A stretch of 64,000 bases of DNA from contig JAIXUP010000062.1 of the NCBI GenBank assembly GCA_027483505.1, positions 1 to 64,000 on the forward strand, given 5' to 3'. The number at the start of each line of letters is the position of its first letter. Positions within the stretch are counted from its first letter, which is position 1. The position numbers and the translations under genes were made by a program. This document shows positions 52,013 to 59,403 of this stretch, one piece after another. The DNA is from Hyphomicrobiales bacterium (GTDB taxonomy: Bacteria > Pseudomonadota > Alphaproteobacteria > Rhizobiales > Beijerinckiaceae). Under the pieces are notes generated by a model. It saw only the letters and a list, made by a program, of their open reading frames with translations. It made no database searches and had not been told where the DNA came from.

Positions 52013-52441
52013 ATGACACGATATCCAAGCCTGTCCCATCCGTTCCTGCTCGGCTTTGACGAAATCGAACGGGCGCTCGACCGCGTCGCCAAGACGACGA
52101 GCGACGGCTACCCGCCGTACAACATCGAGCGGATGAACCGGACAGAGAACGAACCTGATCGTCTGCGCATCACGCTCGCGGTGGCGGGGTTCACACGCGA
52201 TCAGCTCGACATCACGATCGAGGAGAACCAGCTCATCATCCGCGGGCGGCAGGTCGAGGACAAGTCGCGCGCCTATATCCACCGCGGCATCGCGGCGCGC
52301 CAGTTCCAGCGGGTCTTCCTGCTGGCGGACGGGATGGAGGTGCTCGGGGCCGACCTCTCCAACGGATTGCTGTCTGTTGATCTGGCCCGGCCGGAGCCCG
52401 AACGCATCATCCGCAAGATTGACATCATTGCGCGCGATTGA
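52013..52441 (+). CDS. Small heat shock protein, Hsp20/alpha-crystallin family
   Basis: ATP-independent holdase chaperone of 142 residues. MTRYPSLSHPFLLGFDEIER and YPPYNIERMN are the IbpA-like N-terminus of Hyphomicrobiales. The alpha-crystallin domain includes LRITLAVAGFTRDQLDITIEENQLIIRG and the signature ADLSNGLLSVDLARPEPE. ATG 52013 gives the standard N-terminus; upstream in-frame codons run into the island junction. I looked for a ROSE-type RNA thermometer in the 165 bp before it and saw no convincing one. A DUF1150 gene follows, as in many alphaproteobacteria. Confidence 0.92.
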   Translation: MTRYPSLSHPFLLGFDEIERALDRVAKTTSDGYPPYNIERMNRTENEPDRLRITLAVAGFTRDQLDITIEENQLIIRGRQVEDKSRAYIHRGIAARQFQRVFLLADGMEVLGADLSNGLLSVDLARPEPERIIRKIDIIARD

Positions 52442-52523
52442 TCGCGCTCCGGCCCGGGACTTGCAATCTGGAACTTGCGAGCCGGGACCTGCACCACGAA
52501 ACGCCGCGCATCAGGAGTGCATC

Positions 52524-52784
52524 ATGAACGCAACCGACAAGATCAAGCCCGCTTTCGATCTCAGCGATCTGGCCGCGCTCGGCACGGGCCAGGTGGCCTA
52601 TGTGCGCCCGATGAGCGCCGCCGAGGTACAAAAGCTGGTGCCGCAGATCGATGACCTGCCATCAGGCATCGACCTTTACGCGCTGCTGGGGGCCGACGGC
52701 ACGCCGATCATGATCGCGGACTCGCGCGACGAGTTGACCGCCAACGCCTGGGAGAACCAGCTCGTGACGGTCAGCGTTCACTGA
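52524..52784 (+). CDS. DUF1150 family protein
   Basis: An 86-residue protein with an acidic N-terminus and the DUF1150 core: LAALGTGQVAYVRPM, then GIDLYALLGADGTPIMIADSRDELTANAWENQL. An AGGAG site stands 7 bases before the ATG. The family is nearly confined to alphaproteobacteria and is typically encoded next to hsp20, as here (82-bp gap). Its molecular role is unknown. Shared heat-shock regulation with hsp20 is likely from the arrangement. Confidence 0.87.
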   Translation: MNATDKIKPAFDLSDLAALGTGQVAYVRPMSAAEVQKLVPQIDDLPSGIDLYALLGADGTPIMIADSRDELTANAWENQLVTVSVH

Positions 52785-52791
52785 AGCGGCA

Positions 52792-53562
52792 TCACAACAA
52801 GGCCGTGACGGCCCTGATCAGCAGATCAATGTCCTGATCGCGCGACAGCCGGTGATCGCCGTCCTTGATCAGGGTGAGCGTCACCTGATCGGCGGGCAGA
52901 TGCTCGACCAGCTTCATGGCATGCTGCCAAGGCACATCGGGATCCTGCATGCCCTGCAGGATCCTGACCGGGCAGCCCGGCTCGATCGGCGCACCAAAGA
53001 GCAGATGGCGCCGTCCGTCCTCGATGAGCGCGCGGGTGATCGGATAAGGTTCGGGCGCATAGATGGACGGCCGCAGCCACTGGCCGGTTTGCATGATGGC
53101 GGCCTGCACGTCGGCGGGAAAGCGGCTCCACATCAGCTCCTCGGTGAAATCCACCGCCGGCGCGATGAGAATGAGGCCTCCGGCCGCCTGTCCCCGCGCC
53201 CTCATGGCTCGCGCCGCCAGCAGGGCCAGCCAGCCACCCATCGACGAGCCGACCAGGACCGGCGCGCTGCCGCCCTCAGCGTCGATGACGGCCATGGCAT
53301 CAGCGAGCCAGACCGAGATGGTGGAGCGGGAGAAGTCTCCCTCGCTCTCGCCATGGCCGGTATAGTCGAAGCGGACGAAGCGGCGCTCCTCGCGTTCCGC
53401 CCAGCGTGCAAGCGCCTCGGCCTTGGTGGCGCGCATGTCTGAGCGGAAGCCGCCGAGCCAGATGATGGCAGGCGATCGCGTGCTTTTGCCGGCGATGACA
53501 GCAAGCCTGCGCTGGCCCGGCGCATCCGTGCGCACGATATGGTCGGGGGTGGCCTTGTCCAT
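52792..53562 (-). CDS. Alpha/beta hydrolase (ABHD10-like esterase)
   Basis: Serine hydrolase of 256 residues from ATG 53562; a GTG- or ATG-type start four codons upstream is possible. The fold markers are IIWLGGFRSDMRATKAEALA, VRFDYTGHGESEGDF, the nucleophile elbow LVGSSMGGWLALLAA, the acid in GMQDPDVPWQHA and the His in KDGDHRLSRDQD. The GGFRSDM start and the overall pattern resemble mitochondrial ABHD10 and its bacterial relatives, which cleave acyl-glucuronides or thioester-bound lipids. The native substrate is unknown. It converges with the DUF1150 gene, with 7 bp between stops. Confidence 0.85.
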   Translation of the reverse strand: MDKATPDHIVRTDAPGQRRLAVIAGKSTRSPAIIWLGGFRSDMRATKAEALARWAEREERRFVRFDYTGHGESEGDFSRSTISVWLADAMAVIDAEGGSAPVLVGSSMGGWLALLAARAMRARGQAAGGLILIAPAVDFTEELMWSRFPADVQAAIMQTGQWLRPSIYAPEPYPITRALIEDGRRHLLFGAPIEPGCPVRILQGMQDPDVPWQHAMKLVEHLPADQVTLTLIKDGDHRLSRDQDIDLLIRAVTALL

Positions 53563-53619
53563 TTTGTTCACCAATTTCCGTCACAAGCTGATTGGTCCAT
53601 ATCATGTCGATTGTCAGCC

Positions 53620-54858
53620 TTGATCACGTCGCTTGCCCCAGATTTGAGAGCCGGAGTTGATCCCCACTTGGCCGAACCCCCTTCTCATGCGCTGACAGGG
53701 CGAACGATCCTCCAGATCATCCCTGAACTGCATGCCGGCGGCGCCGAACGCACGACGGTCGACATTGCAGCGGGCCTGGCTGAGGTTGGGGCGCGGGCGC
53801 TGGTGGCGACCGAAGGGGGCCGGCTCATCGGCGAACTGCAGGCCAAGGGCGGCGTCTGGCTGCCGTTCCCTGCCGCCGCCAAGAACCCACTCGCCATGAT
53901 CGGCAACATCCGCAAGCTGTCGCGGCTGTGCGCGGCCGAGCACGTCGAGTTGATCCATGCGCGGTCTCGGGCGCCGGCCTGGGTCGCACTTGCTGCGGCG
54001 CGGGCCATGAAGCTGCCCTTCGTGACCACCTATCATGGGTCCTATGCCGGCGCTTCCGCGGTGAAGGTGCTGTACAATTCGGTGATGGCGCGCGGCGACG
54101 TTGTGATCGCCAACTCGCACTACACCGCGGACCTGATCTCGCGGATGCACCCCTTCGCCCGGTCGAAGGTGCGGGTGGTGCACCGGGGCACGGATTTCAG
54201 CACCTACCAGCCCGCGCTGGTCGAGCCGGAGAGGATCGGCGCACTGCGCGCCGCCTGGGGCATCGAACCGGAGCAGCGCGTGGTCCTTCTCGCCGGCCGG
54301 CTGACCAGCTGGAAAGGGCAGCGGGTGCTGATCGAGGCGGCGCGGCTTATGAAGCAGCGGGGCGCGAGCGAGGATGTGGTGTTCGTCCTTGCCGGCGATG
54401 CCCAGGGGCGCAACGATTATGTCCGCGAACTTGACGGGCTGATCGCCGCCGGCGGCCTGACGGGTGTCGTGCGCCGCGTCGGCCACTGCTCGGACATGCC
54501 TGCGGCCTTTCTGGCGGCTTCGGTCGCGACAGTGACCTCGACCGAGCCGGAGGCCTTCGGGCGCGTGGCGGTGGAGGCGCAGGCCATGGGCGTTCCGGTC
54601 GTGGTCTCGGACCTCGGCGCGGTGCCCGAGACCGTGCTGGCCCCGCCACAATGCCTGCCCGGAGAGCGGACCGGATGGCGCGTGCCGCCGGGAGACGCAG
54701 CGGCGCTGGCGGAAGCGCTGACCGAGGCGTTGGCGCTCAGGCCAAGCGCCAACGATGCGATGGCCATGAGGGCGAGGCGGCATGTCGAGCGCTCCTTCTC
54801 GCTGCCGCACATGGTCAGCGAGACGCTCGACGTCTACGCCGCGCTGCTTGGCAAATAG
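53620..54858 (+). CDS. Glycosyltransferase family 4 protein
   Basis: GT-B-fold retaining glycosyltransferase of about 412 residues. The acceptor domain begins ILQIIPELHAGGAERTTVDIAAGL. The donor domain contains VLLAGRLTSWKGQRVLIEAA and the E-x7-E signature STEPEAFGRVAVEAQAMGVPVV, followed by GWRVPPGDAAALAEAL. No ATG fits the domain start; TTG 53620 is chosen, giving 27 residues before the domain. The upstream in-frame ATG 53539 lies inside the divergent hydrolase gene. Such proteins build lipopolysaccharide or exopolysaccharide; no partner genes are nearby. Confidence 0.85.
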   Translation: MITSLAPDLRAGVDPHLAEPPSHALTGRTILQIIPELHAGGAERTTVDIAAGLAEVGARALVATEGGRLIGELQAKGGVWLPFPAAAKNPLAMIGNIRKLSRLCAAEHVELIHARSRAPAWVALAAARAMKLPFVTTYHGSYAGASAVKVLYNSVMARGDVVIANSHYTADLISRMHPFARSKVRVVHRGTDFSTYQPALVEPERIGALRAAWGIEPEQRVVLLAGRLTSWKGQRVLIEAARLMKQRGASEDVVFVLAGDAQGRNDYVRELDGLIAAGGLTGVVRRVGHCSDMPAAFLAASVATVTSTEPEAFGRVAVEAQAMGVPVVVSDLGAVPETVLAPPQCLPGERTGWRVPPGDAAALAEALTEALALRPSANDAMAMRARRHVERSFSLPHMVSETLDVYAALLGK

Positions 54859-54910
54859 GCGGCTCGCCACCAAAGACTGACTGTTTCGGCAGCATCAGCG
54901 CCCGTAGGCG

Positions 54911-54982
54911 TTGACAATGCTGCCGGTTGTGCAATTTGTGCATGCCGTGTGCTTCGTGCACGATTTCGCAGGAGAGACTCCC
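54911..54982 (+). promoter_or_regulatory. infC promoter/leader region
   Basis: A consensus TTGACA box at 54911-54916 lies about 70 bp before the proposed ATT start. A GGAGAG ribosome-binding site is at 54971-54976, and a 10-bp palindrome TCGTGCACGA at 54954-54963 lies in the leader. The only upstream in-frame ATG (54917) falls in the spacer of the promoter, which argues against its use. Confidence 0.45.
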
Positions 54983-55522
54983 ATTCGCAGACCATTCCGA
55001 GCCCTTCCCGTTCCCCAGAAAGACGGCCCTCGCACCAATCGCGACATCCGCATCCGGGAAGTCCAGCTGATCGACCAGAACGGGGAAAACAAGGGTGTCG
55101 TGTTGACTGTCGATGCCCTGAAAATGGCCGAGGACGCCGGGCTCGACCTGGTTGAAATCGCGCCCAATTCCGTCCCTCCTGTCTGCAAGATCCTGGATTA
55201 TGGCCGCTTCCGCTTTGCGGAGCAGAAGAAGGCCGCAGAGGCGCGCAAGAACCAGAAGGTCATCGAGATCAAGGAAATCAAGCTGCGGCCTGGCATCGAC
55301 AAGCATGACTACGAGGTCAAGATGCGGTCGCTGAAGGGGTTCATCGAGGAAGGCGACAAGGTCAAGATCACCTTACGCTTCCGTGGCCGCGAGATGGCGC
55401 ACCAGCATCTGGGCATGGAAGTCCTGCACAGGGTCAAGGCCGAGACGGCCGCCTTCGTGAAGGTGGAATCAGAACCCAGCCTCGACGGCCGCCAGGTCGT
55501 CATGGTGCTGGCGCCCAAGTGA
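54983..55522 (+). CDS. infC: Translation initiation factor IF-3 (probable ATT start codon)
   Basis: IF-3 binds the 30S subunit and checks start-codon pairing. The protein is 179 residues from the proposed start, the usual length. The N-terminal domain carries [21 protein letters not shown], the linker is [23 protein letters not shown], and the C-terminal domain has [23 protein letters not shown]. The family start lines up with ATT at 54983, 6 to 8 bases behind GGAGAG. A non-AUG AUU start is known for infC and lets IF-3 repress its own synthesis. A terminator follows the gene; rpmI-rplT are not directly downstream. Confidence 0.93.
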   Translation: MRRPFRALPVPQKDGPRTNRDIRIREVQLIDQNGENKGVVLTVDALKMAEDAGLDLVEIAPNSVPPVCKILDYGRFRFAEQKKAAEARKNQKVIEIKEIKLRPGIDKHDYEVKMRSLKGFIEEGDKVKITLRFRGREMAHQHLGMEVLHRVKAETAAFVKVESEPSLDGRQVVMVLAPK

Positions 55523-55546
55523 CGACTTGAGCCCTTGCGATAGAGC

Positions 55547-55580
55547 AAGCCTGGCCCCAGCGGTCAGGCTTTCTTGTTTT
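55547..55580 (+). terminator. Rho-independent terminator behind infC
   Basis: AAGCCTGGCC-CCAGC-GGTCAGGCTT forms a 10-bp stem (one G-T pair) with a 5-base loop. The tail TCTTGTTTT follows. It lies 24 bp behind the infC stop. Confidence 0.85.
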
Positions 55581-55654
55581 GGGGCTGGTGCATTGGCCGC
55601 TCTGGCGCGACAATTGCTGTCACGAACAGCCACGCCCTACAGAGCAGGTTCCGG

Positions 55655-56509
55655 ATGAATTACGTCGCCAAACCGATGCAGCCCGTCGATCCCGGCATTG
55701 ATGTGAGCCAGAACCACTACTGGACCTATCATAACCTGCCGACGCTGCTCGCCTGCAAGAAGCCGGTCACCGCCTCGAAGGACGAGGACCTGTTCATCGC
55801 GGTGCATCAGGTCTGCGAAATCTCGTTCCACCAGATGATCATCGATCTGGACCGCACGCTCTCGGCCATGCGGACGGGCATCGACGCGACAACGGCGGCG
55901 ATCGGCGACCTTGCCGAGGCCTGCTACTTCCTCAAGCGGGTGCTGCAGTTCTGGCGCACCGTCAACGCCACCATGCCGATCCTGTCTGACATGCGCGGCT
56001 TCGCGGAATTCCGCACAGCGCTTGGTCCAACCTCGGGCTTCCAGTCCTGGCAGTTCCGCCGGATCGAGATCATGAGCGGAATCCGCAAGCAGTACTGGAC
56101 CGGCGGAACCGCGGACGCAGAGGGCAACATCCACGAGGCCGAAAAGCAGTTCGAGCGCTACTACGGCCCCGACGTGGCCACATGGTTCCACAACTACACG
56201 GATCACAGCCTGCTGGCCTATGTCGAGACGCTGACGGCCATCGCGGAAGGACATTCCGATGATCCGCGCGGCTGGCTCGACGCCCATCCCCAGGCGGGGC
56301 CGCTGACCCGGCTGATCGCGTCCTACGACCGGGCGCAACTGGCTTTTCACCGGGCACATCTGCAGCTCGCCGTCGTCCAGCTCACCCGGGTCGGAGTCGA
56401 GGTCGGCACCGGCGGAACGTCCTACAAGGACTATCTCGCGAAGTATGAGGCCGAGCTGGCGCCGCTGTTCCCGAAACTGCACCCCAGGGGCATGACGGAG
56501 GCTGAATAG
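55655..56509 (+). CDS. Tryptophan 2,3-dioxygenase family protein
   Basis: Heme-dependent dioxygenase family protein of 284 residues, similar in length to bacterial KynA, which opens the indole ring of tryptophan. Motifs: NHYWTYHNLPTLL (TDO opening), DLFIAVHQVCEISFHQMI where the conserved FIxxHQxxE His faces the substrate, FRTALGPTSGFQSWQFRRIE (substrate-carboxylate Arg region), FHRAHLQLAVVQLTRVGVEVGTGGTSYKDYL with the axial-His helix and the TGGTxxxxYL end. The middle differs from classical KynA and no kynurenine genes are nearby, so the substrate could be a tryptophan relative. The ATG at 55655 is preceded by GAGCAGGTTCCGG. Confidence 0.78.
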   Translation: MNYVAKPMQPVDPGIDVSQNHYWTYHNLPTLLACKKPVTASKDEDLFIAVHQVCEISFHQMIIDLDRTLSAMRTGIDATTAAIGDLAEACYFLKRVLQFWRTVNATMPILSDMRGFAEFRTALGPTSGFQSWQFRRIEIMSGIRKQYWTGGTADAEGNIHEAEKQFERYYGPDVATWFHNYTDHSLLAYVETLTAIAEGHSDDPRGWLDAHPQAGPLTRLIASYDRAQLAFHRAHLQLAVVQLTRVGVEVGTGGTSYKDYLAKYEAELAPLFPKLHPRGMTEAE

Positions 56510-56606
56510 CATCCTGCCGCCGCGCTCGACGGAACGTGACCGCCCATGCTGGCCAGCCCTGCAATGAACAGTTCACAATCCCTGCATTCCACGGTCTAAC
56601 AGGGGC

Positions 56607-58706
56607 ATGGACCGCTCCGGAACGAATCTCATGACTCTGTTGATCGCATTGTCCGCCCTCGCCTCCGCGCTTGGCCTGGCCGGGGGGCTGGGGGCCGGCT
56701 GGTTCTCTGGCATTCCGCTCTATGTCGGCATCGCCGGCGCGCTGATGACGGCGGCGCTGGTGATGAGCCGCAGCATCGGGCCGTTCCTGCGCTTCTTCAT
56801 CGTCTTCTACGCCATGGGTTATGTGGGCCTGATCGCCATGATCGCGGCCGGGCCGATCCTGCCCGCGTCGCTGACCGGCTATACCCCGCCGCCGCTGACG
56901 GCCTTCACCTCCGCAGCGTTCGCGCTGCTCGCCTTTGGCATGAGCCGGGTTCCGGTGATGAGGCAGATCGTCGGCATCACCGACAAGTACTTCTCGACAA
57001 ACGAGCGCGCCAGCTATGATCTGGGCTTCGGCAAGCCCTTCACCTTCTCGGTTAAGTGGATGGCGATGGGCCTTCTGGCCATCATCATCCTGATCAACCT
57101 CGGCCAGGTCTGGATCTCGGTCAGCCTGTCCTTCTTCAACCGCAACTGGTTCGACGCCATCCAGGCCAAGAACGGCGCCGAGTTCTGGCGGCTGCTGTTC
57201 CAGGTCTGGGTGCCGCTGGTCGCGATCCTGATCGCCTCGAACTTCATCGAGTTCCTGATCGTCTCGGCCTTCAAGATCCGGTGGCGCTCGTGGCTGACCG
57301 AGAAGCTGTTCGGCCGCTGGCTCGAGGACGGCACCCATTATCGGCTACAGTTCGGCGACGCCCGCGTCGACAACCCCGACCAGCGCATCTCGGAGGACAT
57401 CCGCAAATACATCGAGACGACCTATTCGCTGACCATCTCGATGATCCAGCAGATTTCGTCACTGGTGTCGTTTTCGGTAATCCTGTGGGGGCTGTCCTCC
57501 AATCTGACCCTGCCAGGCCTCGACACCAAGATTCCGGGCCTGCTGTTCTGGATCGCGCTGGCCTACGCCACGATCGGCACGCTGGTCGCGCATCTGATCG
57601 GCAAGAAGCTGATCCGGCTGAACTTCCAGCAGGAGGTCTATGAGGCCGACTTCCGTTTTGGCCTTGCCCGCCTGCGCGAGTATGGCGAGCCTGTCGCGCT
57701 GCTCGGCGGCGAGAAGGCCGAGAACAAGCGTCTCAGCCACCAGTTTGGCGAAGTCATCCGCAACTTCTTCGACATCGTCCGCGTCCAGAAATGGCTCTCG
57801 GCCTTCATCCAGCTCTACGGCTCGTCCAATTCCATTGTGCCGATCGTCATCACCGCGCCGTTCTTCTTTGCCGGCCAGATCACCCTCGGCGTCCTGACAC
57901 AGACCAGCCAGGCCTTCGCCCGCGTCGATGCGGCGCTGTCATTCTTCATCGACCGCTATTCGCTGCTGGCTGATTTCAAGGCTGTGGTGGATCGCCTCTC
58001 CAGCTTCGACACCTCGCTGGCCAAGGCCGAAGCCATCAAGACCGACAGCAAGATCAGCCTGACGCATGCCACCGGCGCGCATCTGCACCTGTCGGAACTG
58101 ACCCTGATGCTGCCGGATCGCCAGCCCATCGTGAAAGTCGACAACCTCAGCCTCCAGGCCGGCGAGCGCACCTTGCTGATCGGCCCGTCGGGCTCGGGCA
58201 AATCGACCATGTTCCGCGCCATCGCCGGCATCTGGCCCTTCGGCGAAGGGCAGATCGCGGCGCCCGATGGCAAATCGGTGCTGCTGCTGCCGCAGCGGCC
58301 CTATCTGCCCCTCGGCACGCTGCGCGCCGCCGTGAGTTATCCGGCCGTGTCCGGCGCCTACAGCGATGACGCCATCAAGGCGGCCCTGATCGCGGCGAAA
58401 CTGCCGCAACTCGCGGAGCGGCTGAACGAGGAAGCCTACTGGGTCCAGGTCCTGTCGCTCGGCGAACAGCAGCGTGTCGCCATCGCGCGGGTGTTGCTGG
58501 CCAAACCGGACTGGCTCTTCCTCGACGAAGCGACCTCGGCCATGGACGAGCCGATGGAACTGGCGATCTACGATGTCCTGCGCCGGGAACTGCCGGGCAC
58601 GACCGTTGTCTCCATCGGGCATCGCTCGACGCTGAAGGCGATGCATGACCGCATCATCGAGATGAAGCCGGTCGGCGCTTCGGAACGCCTGTTCAGCCCG
58701 GCCTGA
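56607..58706 (+). CDS. ABC transporter, fused permease-ATPase (SbmA/BacA-like, ABCD type)
   Basis: Full half-transporter of 699 residues. The N-terminal third has about eight membrane helices; the first four are an extra membrane region before the SbmA/BacA-like core (FNRNWFDAIQAKNGAEFWRLL, WRSWLTEKLFGRWLEDGTHYRL). The C-terminal ATPase domain is complete: Walker A GPSGSGKST, signature LSLGEQQRVAIARVL, Walker B WLFLDEATSAMD, H-loop SIGHRS. Family members (BacA, BclA, YddA, peroxisomal ABCD) move very-long-chain fatty acids, vitamin B12 or antimicrobial peptides; BclA and BacA matter in legume symbiosis. It probably works as a homodimer. Confidence 0.88.
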   Translation: MDRSGTNLMTLLIALSALASALGLAGGLGAGWFSGIPLYVGIAGALMTAALVMSRSIGPFLRFFIVFYAMGYVGLIAMIAAGPILPASLTGYTPPPLTAFTSAAFALLAFGMSRVPVMRQIVGITDKYFSTNERASYDLGFGKPFTFSVKWMAMGLLAIIILINLGQVWISVSLSFFNRNWFDAIQAKNGAEFWRLLFQVWVPLVAILIASNFIEFLIVSAFKIRWRSWLTEKLFGRWLEDGTHYRLQFGDARVDNPDQRISEDIRKYIETTYSLTISMIQQISSLVSFSVILWGLSSNLTLPGLDTKIPGLLFWIALAYATIGTLVAHLIGKKLIRLNFQQEVYEADFRFGLARLREYGEPVALLGGEKAENKRLSHQFGEVIRNFFDIVRVQKWLSAFIQLYGSSNSIVPIVITAPFFFAGQITLGVLTQTSQAFARVDAALSFFIDRYSLLADFKAVVDRLSSFDTSLAKAEAIKTDSKISLTHATGAHLHLSELTLMLPDRQPIVKVDNLSLQAGERTLLIGPSGSGKSTMFRAIAGIWPFGEGQIAAPDGKSVLLLPQRPYLPLGTLRAAVSYPAVSGAYSDDAIKAALIAAKLPQLAERLNEEAYWVQVLSLGEQQRVAIARVLLAKPDWLFLDEATSAMDEPMELAIYDVLRRELPGTTVVSIGHRSTLKAMHDRIIEMKPVGASERLFSPA

Positions 58707-58712
58707 CCAGGC

Positions 58713-59189
58713 TCAGAGAGCGCGCTCGAAGCGGATCTCGCCACCGACGCCGGTAATCACGAGGCGTCCCTCAACGAGGTCCCATTTGCGGGCGCCGCGA
58801 AGCGCCACAAGAAAGGCGCGCTCGCTGTTCATCTGGCCACCCTCGCAGGCCCGCTTGGTGACCGCCACGGGTCCGACCGCAAGGCCCTGCTGGTTCAGCG
58901 GATAGGCTGTCGCCGAATAGGTGTTGCAGCCGCCGAACCCCTTGGCGCGCAACTGGTCATCGACCAGCAGCGAGGGGCGCTCGCCGGAAACCGGCTTGCC
59001 GCCGACACTGACCGCCGTCCAAGCGGCGCCGAGCGGGAACTGCTTCTCAGGCCGCGGCTGCGGAATGATGCTTTCCTCTTGCGTCGGCGCACGGGTCGGC
59101 CCGCGTCCGGCGCCTTGCGCGAACGCAAACGCCGGCAGGCAGATGCCGATTGCGGCGGCAGAAAAAACAACAAAACGACTCTTGAGCAT
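58713..59189 (-). CDS. META-domain (HslJ-like) exported protein
   Basis: A 158-residue protein with signal peptide MLKSRFVVFSAAAIGICLPAFAF cleaved near AQG. The mature part is a META domain: FPLGAAWTAVSVGGKPVSGERPSLLVDDQLRAKGFGGCNTYSATAY, where the GGCNTYS motif is diagnostic, and VTKRACEGGQMNSERAFLVAL near the end. The domain occurs in HslJ and in surface proteins linked to envelope stress; its ligand is unknown. ATG 59189 is used instead of the one 11 codons upstream because it starts a clean signal peptide. It converges on the ABC transporter gene with 6 bp between stops. Confidence 0.83.
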   Translation of the reverse strand: MLKSRFVVFSAAAIGICLPAFAFAQGAGRGPTRAPTQEESIIPQPRPEKQFPLGAAWTAVSVGGKPVSGERPSLLVDDQLRAKGFGGCNTYSATAYPLNQQGLAVGPVAVTKRACEGGQMNSERAFLVALRGARKWDLVEGRLVITGVGGEIRFERAL

Positions 59190-59403
59190 CGACAAACCCG
59201 CCAGAAAAACGAAGCGGACCATAGATCATGTCCGCCGAAAGGGGAATCCGGTTTTTGCCCGCCCAAAACAAGCCCGGGCGGCTCGCCGGAACCTCTTCCA
59301 GCTGCGTTTACCGCGCCGCAACCACGCCGCCCGAAACCGGCGCAGCGTTAGACCGGCCGAAACCTTCATGGCGTCAGATGAGGGCCGTTCAGCCGGGAGT
59401 TCG

